From positions 9,401,001-9,465,000 of the forward strand of contig CM043969.1 in NCBI GenBank assembly GCA_014529385.2: a DNA stretch of 64,000 bases, written 5' to 3'. How positions within the stretch are numbered: position 1 is the stretch's first letter; every line of letters begins with the position of its first letter. Position numbers and translations under genes: made by a program. Below the pieces are notes generated by a model. The model worked only from the letters and a program-made list of their open reading frames with translations, did not search any database and was not told the DNA's origin. Positions 33,815 through 44,061 of this stretch are shown here, in pieces. This DNA comes from Adiantum capillus-veneris. Taxonomy: Eukaryota > Streptophyta > Polypodiopsida > Polypodiales > Pteridaceae.

Positions 33815-33886
33815 GTGTGTGTGTGTGTAGAGGAAAGAGAGAGAGAGAGGTGTGTGTATGTGTGTGTGTGTGTGTGTGTAGGAAAT

Positions 33887-33918
<32 letters not shown>

Positions 33919-33935
33919 GTGTGTGTGTGTGTGTA

Positions 33936-33989
<54 letters not shown>

Positions 33990-34041
33990 GTGTGTGTAGG
34001 AAAGAGAGAGAGAGAGAGAAATGTGTGTGTGTGTGTGTGTA

Positions 34042-34083
<42 letters not shown>

Positions 34084-34100
34084 GTGTGTGTGTGTAGGTA

Positions 34101-34159
<59 letters not shown>

Positions 34160-34160
34160 A
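33528..34160. repeat. Composite (CT)/(CA) and (GA)/(GT) microsatellite with hairpin symmetry
   Basis: The left part (33528-33694) is CT runs joined by TTTCCTACACAC. The right part (33706-34160) is GA runs joined by GTGTGTGTAGGAAAGAGA, repeated seven times or so. The two halves are reverse complements around ATGATGTAGAGGTAG near 33695-33710. Confidence 0.9.
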
Positions 34161-34561
34161 ATGTATGCTTAGGAAATTAAAATTAAAGAAAAAAAATTAA
34201 AGAGAGAAATGAAATGAAATGTTATATTAACGTCTTCGAAAGGCCAAAGTGACCTATGAGACATGAGACAAGAAAGTTACAATGTGATGGATCTGATACA
34301 AAGTCAGAGTAAGAAGATGACAAAATAAAATATTATGGAATCCTAAACTGCTGGGTGTGGACTAAACGGCTAAACGAGCTAGTTGGGATAGGTAGATCTC
34401 CTCCATGGTCAGTACTCTGACCGGGCGTTGTGCATGTCGAGCCAAAGTGACCTAGCTAGATCCTCTGATGCAGCCTTTGTCGATGTTGTGTAGTCCTCCA
34501 CAGTCGTGGGCGTCTAGATCTCCCTAGATTAGTCGCTCGTTCGATCATTAGAGAGATAGGG

Positions 34562-34631
<70 letters not shown>
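34161..34631 (-). repeat. Older LINE tail remnant and GA tract
   Basis: 34235-34265 (GGCCAAAGTGACCTATGAGAC) resembles the LINE 3' UTR at 34655-34680 (TCAAATATGACCTATGGGAC). A (GA)n tract at 34565-34627 separates them. It looks like the 3' end of an earlier related LINE copy. Confidence 0.45.
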
Positions 34632-34632
<1 letters not shown>

Positions 34633-37600
34633 TAGATAGTTCTATTATCGTCCTGGGAGGTCAAATATGACCTATGGGACCAAATGAACATGTCACGTGG
34701 TGTGAGTGGAGTTCATAAGTGACTCTCGATGCTCAAAAATGGCTGAAATGAGCGTCGCAATAGAGAGTCCACATCGTGGTTGGGAGAGGAAGGTATGTAG
34801 GGAGAGCTCATGGCTGAATATATGGGGAAAAGAGGACCTAATGTGGTCAAAAGCTGAGCACTCAAGTAGTGTGTGGTACTCACTCTCTCGCACTTGACGA
34901 GGGCATAAGGTGCAAAGTCGATGACACTCCTCGCCAGTGCCCCAACGTCCTGTCTCGCAGCGTAGAGAATGGGAGCTAAGACGAATGGAGGCAATGGTGC
35001 GGATCGCACTCAACGGAATGGGCTCAAGGATATAGGAATGGGTTCGGTTACCTCGTTCCGAGAAGAAGAGAGATTTGTAGTTTGGGGAAACGTGTGTGGT
35101 GTAATGGCTGAAGCGAGAACCTCCGGATTTCTCCCAAGCCATGATACATTGGCGTTGTAAGAAGGCCTCATTAACTTGGGAGTCGATCGACGCATCCTTG
35201 ACCAAGTGACATGCATCCCATCTTCCAAACCATTTCTTGATATCAAGCATCCACCCCGAACTTAGTATTTTGCTCTTGCATGTCTTTTGAACCTTTTGAC
35301 TTGCTTCATATGCGATTCTAGGAAGTCGATGCAAAGGGCTACGTTGTGTCTTACGCATGTACTCCACAACCCTTTCCAAGCCCAAGACCTCAATGGGAAG
35401 CGATCCGGACTCAAGAAGTAAGAGCATGTAGGGTGTTTGTGTCTTGACTTGGAGAAAGTTGGTGAGAAAACGCTTTTGGACATTCTCAAACTCTTTCCAA
35501 GTAGACTTCCCGATGCTTCCACCCCACACCTCCACTCCATAAAGAAGCACCGGTGTCACCAATGTGTCAAAGAGGTACTTTTTGAGAGCCCAACACTTGA
35601 TCTCTCCTGCATTGCACATGTTCTCAAATGCATAATAAGCCCTCTTTCCAGCTTCCAAGCGACGCATTGCACAATCCTTCCATTTATGATTGGATGGAAC
35701 CTCAAGGCCAAGGTACTTGAAGTGATCTACCACTTCAAGTTTCTCATTGTTGTATACAATGCATGGATTTTCGTCATTGAGGGTCTTTACAAGAATAATC
35801 TTGGTTTTGGATCCATTCACGATCAGCCCGCTATGTAGGCAAAAGCGTTCCAAGACACTCATAAGCTTTTGTGCATCTTCTAAGGTATGTGCCAAGAGCA
35901 CTACATCATCGGCATAAAGCAAAAGCATGATCACCGCATTTCCAATCTTAACCTCTTCTATGCCTTCTTGCTGCATAAAATCAAGAACCATGTATTCCAA
36001 TTCATCAATGAGTAGCCCAAAGAGGGTTGGGGAAAGTGGGCATCCTTGTTTGACACCAATAGTGCTTGCAAAAAATTCTGAAATTCCATCTCCCATACGT
36101 AATCGACATATCACTTTTTGGTAGATGCGAAAGACTGCATGCATAAATTCTCTCGGCACTTGAAGGCTTTGCATACGTCTCCAAAGATTTCCTCGCGGTA
36201 CCATGTCAAAAGCTTTCTTGAAATCCACAAAGCAACAATACAACCTTTTTCCTTTCAATCGAGACGCTTCCATAAGAACTCGAAGAGTGATAAGGTGATC
36301 AATAGTGCTATGATGCTTTCGAAAACCTACTTGGCCAAGCGCACGTTTGCCATTCTTTTCAGCCCATTCACTTATCTTCATCTCCATGATACATCCAAAT
36401 AACTTTGCCATCAAAGAACCAACCATTATAGTGCGATAGTTGTTCACATTGTTTACATCTCCTCCTTTGTGCAAAGGTTTGATCCAATTTGCACTCCAAT
36501 CATGAGGCATGCCATACTGAAGTGCAAGGTTAAACATATCGCATATCCAATATCGTGTTTTCTTGCTTGTCCATTTAATCATTTCAGCCTTGACACCTTG
36601 AAGGTCACCTGCCTTGCGAGTAGCAAGTTTCTCAAGCGCGCGGCATACATCTTCAATGGTAAAGAAGGGAGACATAAATGGAAGGGAGCTACAACCCTCC
36701 ATCTTATCAACATTGGGTTGCTCATAGAGGTTCTTACAATGCATATACATATCCTCAAGAGTCAAGTCACCAAAGCTCTCAACGCGCTTGCCTTTTAGAT
36801 TTTGCCAAAACTTGCCACATGCATGTGCTTTCTCTTGTGCTAAAAGAAGTTGTTTTTCGACTTCCCACCTTCTCCTCTTCTTTTGAACAAGTGCTTTGTA
36901 TGTGTGTGAACATTCCAAGTAAACTTCCTTGTCTTTGATTGCATCCAATCTTAGCAAGTGTTTTTGGGCTTGACTACATTCCATGTCAAACCATTTCTTC
37001 TTGGTGCTACCCTTCTTAGACCTTTTGCAAGACATGTGTTTCGCCGAAAAGCATTCCTTCGCACAAGAGAAAATTACTTCTTTGAAAAATTTCCACTTGC
37101 ATTCTAATGTTGGGCTCCCTTGATGCTCTATCATGCTTAACATTTGGTCCACCATATCAGCATATATAAGTGCTCGTTTGAAGTCTAGACGTACGTACAA
37201 ATGATTCACATCATGATTGGAGGCTACATGCTCGGGCCGTTTACCACACTTGAGGTCAATACATAACATCCTATGATCCGATTCCGGATTCCATTCACCA
37301 AGTGTAAAGCTTTGTATGCATTCTAGAGTGGCTTCTGAGAACAACATATAGTCAATCACGCTAGCACCATTGTGCTTTCTATATGTAAAGTCCTTGGTGC
37401 CTTGCCATAGAGATACACCATTTGCAATGAGCATTCCGGTACTATTGCACATATGTAGAAGTGACTTTCCATAGTGATCCACTTCTTTTGCATCATTAGA
37501 ACTTCGATTATACATGTATGAGTCATCCACTCTTCTTGATACATGCGGCATGTCGACTTGTTGTGTGTCGTGTTGTAACATATTTGTGCAAGCATTCATG

Positions 37601-38048
37601 TCTCCAAAAACAATGACTTCACCTTGATCCTTGTAATGAGCAATGTCTTCCTCTAGTTCAACAAAGGGCTGATCTCTATCCATATTCAAGCGAGCATAAA
37701 AGTTGGAGTCATAGTGAGGAATGTAGCAGCCGGCCACAAACATGACTTGACCATTTGGTGGGCTGATTTTCAGCCATAAGTAGTGTTTATACTTATCTTC
37801 TTTGACAATGGAAACATCTTTCAAACTCTTTTTGGTCATACATGCTACGCCTCCTTGGCCTCTTCGTTGCTTTGCATTTTTGGCCCACATCAAAGAATGT
37901 ACATCGTATTTGTCAAATCCAAGAATTCGTTGCGCATCATGCTCCCATGTTTCGACAAGAAGTATCACATCGGAGTCATTGGTAAGCTCATCAATGCCAA
38001 TTTCCGCATTCCATGGATACCCGTTACAATTCCAAAAGCTTATTCGCA

Positions 38049-38049
<1 letters not shown>
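34632..38049 (-). mobile_element. Non-LTR retrotransposon (LINE), minus strand
   Basis: Consists of a 1118-codon open frame, a short 3' UTR (34632-34692) and a microsatellite (CT/CTAT) tail at the left. The 5' end coincides with a (CT)n tract at 38050. No ORF1 is seen. It is inserted in the CACTA element between the left terminus and the transposase gene. Confidence 0.85.
34693..38049 (-). CDS. LINE endonuclease-reverse transcriptase
   Basis: One uninterrupted frame. Residues 1-230 form an APE-type endonuclease: WNCNGYPWN, LLVETWEH, VIVFGDMNACTNM and ESDHRMLCIDL carry the catalytic Asn, Glu, Asp and His. Residues about 480-800 form the reverse transcriptase: AGDLQGVKAEMIKW, VGFRKHHSTIDHL, CFVDFKKAFDMVPR (first Asp), GVKQGCPLSPTLFGLLIDE and LLLYADDVVLL (catalytic dyad). 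The C-terminus has C-x2-C-x8-H-type spacing (CHRLCTLCPRQ, EYHTLLEC), a likely zinc finger. The first codon of the frame is TTG next to a (CT)n tract, and the first ATG lies well inside the endonuclease, so the 5' end is probably truncated. The clade (L1 or RTE-like) is not resolved. Confidence 0.95.
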
Positions 38050-38317
<268 letters not shown>

Positions 38318-38659
38318 GGAAGTGGAGCTCCAGGAGTTATGGCAGAGAAATAGGAAAATTAATAGAGAAATAGAGAGAGATAGGAAAATAGGGAAATAGA
38401 GAGAGAAAGGGAGATAGCGAGAGCGAGATCGAGAGAGAGACAAAAAGAGAGATAGCCAGAGCGAGAGAGAGAGAGAGCGATATTGAGAGAGAAAGAACGA
38501 GAGATAGGGTACGTAGACAGAGAAGAAACTATGGAACTAAAAGAGGCAAAGGGGTTTTGCCTGCTACATGCATTGCCATGTACACCTGGGAGTGCACATA
38601 TGTGTCTACCCATATAGGATTTGACCAATAAAGACGAGATTTTGACCCGGTGGTCCTGA

Positions 38660-38693
38660 TCTCCATACACCTCTTGACCGAGGTGTACGGAGA
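38660..38693. repeat. Short hairpin
   Basis: TCTCCATACACCTC and GAGGTGTACGGAGA, 14-base arms with one mismatch and a six-base loop, upstream of the CACTA transposase gene. Confidence 0.6.
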
Positions 38694-38735
38694 TTGGGCA
38701 AGACTAGAGAATGCGAGGTAGTTTACATTGTGAGG

Positions 38736-38736
38736 A

Positions 38737-38770
<34 letters not shown>
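38736..38770. repeat. (TA)n microsatellite
   Basis: About 16 AT/TA units just before the transposase gene; it may overlap the gene's promoter. Confidence 0.9.
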
Positions 38771-38775
<5 letters not shown>

Positions 38776-38796
38776 CAACATTCATAATCATTGTAA

Positions 38797-40971
38797 ATGG
38801 CAACGTTATCAACTAACATGGAGGAAACGATTGCATGCTCGTGCACGCTCTGCAAGTATCAAATCCTGCGCAAGCGTAGGATATGTAATGAGCATGTGCA
38901 CAAGTACGGAGAGTTTGCTAGAGAACCGCACAGAATCTGCGATACAACTCCTATGGAACGGGCATTGATTTCCGCGACATAGCACCTACATCTGAGAGAG
39001 AGAAAAAAAAGATTATGCGTGAAGGTCCGACCAATATAGAGCCACGGATGGAAGCAGAAAAGGGCTTACAGACAGAAGACGACGGCATGGAGGAGATGCT
39101 GGATGCCTTCTTCCAGACAAGCGAGGAGAACGCGAACGAAGCAGCACCAGAAGTCGTGCGCCTATCTCCTGAAGACATGTTCAGGAAGTTAGCACGTCAA
39201 CCAATCTATGAAGGCGCCAAAATATCTGTGCTTCGTACTTGTCTGGCGTTTTTGAATCTTCGGTCAGTGTACGGGTGGTCAGATGCAAGCGTCACTGCTT
39301 TGTTTAGGTACGTAATTTACAAAAGAGATTTTCCGATTGCAACGGTGATATGCTCGGAGAGATTTTTAATTTAATGTGGCTTAAACAGTTTATTGCGGGA
39401 GCAACTTCTCCCGGCTGGCAATGAAATGCCCCCCTCCAGGACAAACGCAAAGCAACTTCTGACCTCAGTTGGCTTGGACTACAACAAGATTCATGCATGT
39501 CCAAATGATTGCATTCTTTTTCTCAATGAATTCGCAGATTGTCTGTTGTGTCCTAAGTGCGGAGCAATGCGCTACAAACAAGATGCAGTTGGCGAGACAG
39601 TTCCAGCTAAAGTGTTGCGGCATTTACCTATTATTCCTAGGATAAAAAACATGTTTCGTTGTGGTTCCATTGCAAAGTTGATGCGGTGGCATTCAACGAA
39701 TAGATCCACTGACGCAACATTTAGGGTGCCCGCTGATTCGAAGGCTTGGAGGCACATTGAAGATACCTGGTTACATTTTAAGAGTGCTCGTCCATGTAGT
39801 AGATGAGGTTGCAGTGGCAGGTACAGTCCACAGCCGTTGGATGTTCTTTCTAGAGCGGTTCATGAAAACACTTAAGGGTTTTGTTCGCCAAAAAGCGCGT
39901 CCATAGGGGAGCATGGCAGAAGAATGGCTGGTGCAAGAGTCTCTTGTATTGACGACCAAATTTCTATCCGTTTCTGACCCAGAAATGCCTCGACTGTGGA
40001 GCGATGAGGAGGATGCAAGACTGGTGGGAGAGGAGCCGCAAGGGCAAGGGGTGCCGAAGAAAATGAACCCGGCCATGCGAGAAAAGATCATGAAGTTCTG
40101 TATACTAAATCCAGCACCGATGCAAAAATGTCTTGAAAGGTACGAAGAAGAGGTAGAGAGACGCAATCTAGAGCGACAGGATTTCAGGCGAAGTCGAACG
40201 ACTAGAGGCTTACCCTTGCGAGACTATCTCTCTCCTCTACCTGAATTCCCTACAATGGCATGGTTGGACAAGACAGTGAGAGCAACTCGACAGATCGCAG
40301 AACCCATATCTCTAGAAGAGGAAGAGCTGGCTATTGGATGTGACTGGAAGTATCATACATACATGGCACTGTGGTCACATGGAAAGCATTTCAGAACACA
40401 ACAAATTGACAGCAGAAGAAACACTTTTGACAGTGGGGTAATGGTTAGTTTCATGCAAAAGAGCAGGGCCAGTGCTAGAGACACGAATGAGAGCACTAGC
40501 AACCTGGATTACTGTGGTTTGGTGTCAGATATCCTGAAAGTAAGCTTCAGGCGGTTTGAGATGTTTTTGTTGGATGTGAAGTGGTTCAAGGTGATTACTT
40601 ATGGTCGCAATGCAACGGTACGCAGAGATGGAAACAAACTTGTGCAAATAGATTCTACAAAGATTTGGACAGATGCGAGCGACACATTTGCTCTCCCCAA
40701 ACATTGCGAGCAAGTGGTCTTTGTACCGGACCCTCGAGAGCGACAATGGTGGTTTGTGGTTCAGGTTGCTCCAAGAAATAAACAAGTATTTGAAGGGCAA
40801 GATCTCCCGGAGGAAAGTCGGTCAGATGACGTCCATACTACTGTGACATTAGATGAGATGGACGAAGGTATGGCAGAGGAAGCTGACAGATATATGAGGG
40901 ATGACACAGACGATCCAGAATTGACACTTGTAGATGAAGATGCAATGGATGAAGACAATCTGCCAGAATGA
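38797..40971 (+). pseudogene. CACTA TNP2-like transposase gene, catalytic domain deleted
   Basis: 38797-38982 gives a Cys/His N-terminal part (CSCTLCKYQ, CNEHVHKYGEF) like the transposase-associated domain. After a frame change, 39015-39307 gives GAKISVLRTCLAFLNLRSVY and GWSDASV. Joining 39307 to 39389 continues the family pattern: LLREQLLPAGNEMP, GLDYNKIHACPNDC, CPKCGAMRY, VPAKVLRHLPIIPR, SLMRWH-type KLMRWHST and VPADSKAWRHI. The DDE domain should follow, but at about 39785 the sequence jumps to the DUF4218-like block (VVDEVAVAGTVHSRWMFFLE, FMKTLKGFVRQKARP), then a TAG at 39904, GSMAE, and a 352-codon frame with a DUF4216-like end (HFRTQQIDSRRNTFDSGVMV, VVFVPDPRERQWWFVVQ, acidic tail). It cannot catalyse transposition. 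Confidence 0.9.
39308..39388 (+). other. Probable intron in the transposase gene (81 bp)
   Basis: GTACGT at the start and AACAG at the end. Removing it restores a frame that matches the TNP2 family across the joint (ALF joined to LLREQLL). Confidence 0.75.
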
Positions 40972-41166
40972 GTTGGGGCAGATTTATGTTTGCAATTAGA
41001 GATAGACGATGATACGGTGCAAGATCTTATCGATGATGCCTCACTCGTCGAGGCCTAGGCCTATAAGTGTTTGTGTGAAGACTTTGATTTAAAGTTAAGC
41101 TTAAAGTTAATTTAAACAATTGTGTTCTGATGCTTTATTTTACTTTCTTTGTGCAGGACTTTAGTA

Positions 41167-41943
41167 TGGCAGACGAGATTCCAGATCCCGCTTCCATGAG
41201 TGCAGATGCATTCATGGGCTTCGTTACACGGATGACGCCTACTCAGATGGCAGAGGCTTCTCAGTACTGGGTAGCCAGAGGCACGAGTACTACGCCTCCG
41301 GGCTTCACACCCGAGGGTCGACGCGTAGGGGGGGGACGCCTACGGGGTTCAGGATGCCTATGGGTACGACTCCTTCTTCTCCCATCATGGCTGCTTCGAC
41401 ACCTAGGGGTGGGGCAGAGGTGGGTACCTCCTCATCTCCGCAGCACAGGCACACTCGCCAATCTCGGCGATCGTCAAGTGGAGGTGGTGGTTGCTGTGGA
41501 GGAGGGTCCACAGATGCTTCGACCCCTCCTCGCTCACGACCCCCGTCCTACCCAGGCACACCTCTCGACACACCTCTTGGTACACCTCGGACACCTTGAG
41601 GGGCACACGATCCTAGTGCCTCCAAGATCTATAATGTACGGGGAGATGGTTCTGTTGCCATGGATAGAGTCGGGACTGAGATGTGACAACGGATTCGCCA
41701 GCTCATGGAGCTGTAATTTTCGACCAGCATTCTGACGTCTTGGGATCAGCAAGAAAAGGAAAAAGTCACTTACATAGTGGAGACCATCCTGAGAGAGTAC
41801 CAGCCTGCTCCGGGTTCTTTCGTTGTTCCAGTGCGGTGGATCAAGGGTGTTTCATGGGACACCTTGAAACATCGACGAGATGCAGCTCGGAAGGCTTTCG
41901 GGACCGGCTCGTCGAAGGCTTCGGGCATCCCACACGAGACGTG
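41167..41943 (+). pseudogene. Second CACTA gene, 5' part (split by Tat gypsy)
   Basis: Starts MADEIPDPASMSADAFMGFV (41167). It then passes, after a frameshift near 41330 in a G run, into a Gly/Ser/Pro-rich linker (STPRGGAEVGTSSS, SSSGGGGCCGG), two stops, and a helical C-terminal domain: YIVETILREYQPAPGSFVVP, WIKGVSWDTLKHRRDAARKA. The W-x-x-F/L and R-R-D features resemble the plant En/Spm 'Ptta' or TNPA-type second protein, which binds subterminal repeats. It is interrupted at 41943 by gypsy sequence and ends at 55316-55459. Confidence 0.65.
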
Positions 41944-44061
41944 GCACAACAAGCAGTTACATGTGTTGAGAGAGAAGTGCAGGTCATCATGGTGGCAGCA
42001 ACTGTCAAGCAGCCGAGATACCAGGGATTGGAGTCATTGGCTCCCATCATTGGCTACATTTTGGAGGGTGAGTTTCCACCAGACTTCACAAAAGCTCAGA
42101 AGAGGAGACTCATGAAGAAGGCAAGCATGTATCTCTTCTTAGAAGGCTCCCTCTATCAAAGAGGGAAGGATAAAGTGTGCAGAAGAGTACCAACTATTGA
42201 GGAAATTCTAGCCATTCCAAAAGGTTTGCATGAAGAAGCATGTGGTGGTCATTTTGCCCAAGAATTAACTGTGAAGAAGATTTTGCTTGCGGGGTATGTT
42301 TGGCCAAGTCTGCATGTGGATGTCCAACATTGGTATAAAAGTTGTCACAATTGTCAGGTAAATGGGAATAGAAGATTGGTTTATGGTCCAAGGCAAATTG
42401 TGCTTGCAAATGGACCCTTTGAAAAGTGGGGCATTGATGCTATGGGTCCTCTGCCTAGGACAAAAAATGGTAAACTCTACATTCTAGTGGCTGTAGACTA
42501 TATGACTAGGTGGGTGGAAGCACAAAGTGTGGCAAAGGTAAATGAGAGGACAGTGAGCAAATTCGTCTACACTCACATTTGTTGTAGATTTGGCACACCT
42601 TTGGAGATTGTTTCTGATAATGGTCCAGGGTTTAGAAAGGGATTGCTCACAGAAGTCTGTGAAGAACTTCGCATTCTACATCGTCACAGTACACCCTACT
42701 ATCCTCAATCAAATGGTTTGGTAGAAAAAGCTAATGGTGTCATTGCATGCATCATTAGAAAGATGGTGAAAAACAAGACAAAGTTGTGGGATGACTTCTT
42801 GGATGGTGCCTTGTGGGTGTATCGAACCACATATAGGGAAGCCACGGAGTTTACACCATTTCACTTGGTCTATGGTCAAGAGGCTTTACAGCCAATTGAA
42901 CTAAACATTTCAACAATGCGACTTCATGGAAAATCAGCACAAGATGATCAAGAAGCATGGATGGATCGACTTCTTACCTTAGCTGAGCTTGAGTGGAAAA
43001 GAGAAGCAGCATACGAGTGCTACAAGAGGAAAGCTACACAGGCGAAGGAGAAGCTTGACAAGAAACTAAAGGACAAAGGCATCAATGAAGGAGATCTGGT
43101 GCTAAGGTATGACAATCGACTCGATAATCGTTTTGATGCCAAATTTGAAACTAGATGGCAAGGGCCATACATAGTCAAGAAGGCTTTCAATTCTAGTTAC
43201 TATCAGCTTATGGACTTGAACGGTAAAGAGCACTCCAGGAAGGTAAACGGGTATCGCTTGAAGCCCTATGTTAACCCTCACGGCTCACGGACACCCCATC
43301 ACCTATGACGGACGCGTATTATGTATTTGGTAGAGTCAGGTATCGGGCTTGTCGGACCAATAGGGAAAGGTAGAGTGATCGCCGATGAGAGGCGCACTTT
43401 AACTTGGACATTCAAGGGATTAGTTGGTTAAGCATGGGCGCCCAAGTGTGAATGGGGTGAGCTCCTATAAAAGCCAACTAAACCTAATTTTTACTCATTC
43501 TCTCATTTGTGCAATTGAAGAGTGCTCTTGCTCCATCTCCATCTTCTTCTTCTTCTTCACCTCCTTGTGTGTGTGTGAGAGAGAGAGAGAGAGGGAGAGT
43601 GTGTGTGCGATTGAGCATTACGAAGGCACGACGGCGGCGAAGCGGGTGAGCGCGGCACGACTGCAGCTTCTTCTTCATCGCGGCGAGGAGTCCACCACGA
43701 AGGCGAGCGTAGAGCGGTGAGTGACACACCCTTTGTTTTCTTGAGCTTGCTAGTTTAGGCTTGTTGTGTGCTTGGAGCCGTTTGTGGCTCGCATACGGTG
43801 TATTGGCAAGTCCCTTGCTTCGACAGTGCGGCAAGGAGCGCACACCCTATTTGAGTCGCCTTCTACCAAAGGATCTACCAAAGATCTGTCCAAAGGCCGC
43901 TGTCTCATGTAAGTATTGTTACATGAAGCATGAGTGTAACTCTAGCCAAAATTCTGAGGGGCCAAACAATAAAGATCTCGTCAAGGACTCTGAAGCACTC
44001 TCTTTGGAAAAGATGCTCTATGATGGTACATGAATATACCATCATCCAGGGGGAGGGCTAA
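41944..44061 (+). pseudogene. Truncated internal copy of the Tat gypsy (integrase and 3' end)
   Basis: 41944-43268 plus 43845-44061 match 51113-52648 with about ten differences in the first 1.3 kb. It starts abruptly at the end of the second RNase H. The integrase here is open: CGGHFAQEL, SCHNCQ zinc pair, WGIDAMGPLPR, VSDNGPGF, QSNGLVEKANG, then a chromodomain-free tail (RWQGPYIVKKAF). A solo LTR interrupts it at 43269-43844. It is followed directly by an LTR, giving internal-LTR-internal-LTR. Confidence 0.9.
43269..43844 (+). repeat. Solo LTR (family TGTTAACCC)
   Basis: 576 bp, starts TGTTAACCC, ends GCGCACA, flanked by CCCTA at 43264-43268 and 43845-43849. TATA box CCTATAAAAG at 43464-43473, GA run near 43578. 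The uninterrupted site is seen at 52433. Confidence 0.95.

Noticed and set aside
33482..34042. Arg-Glu, Ser-Leu and Cys-Val repeat frames
   Set aside because: Translations of the composite microsatellite.
41305..41752. Several Pro/Gly-rich frames on both strands
   Set aside because: Shadows of the low-complexity linker of the second CACTA gene.
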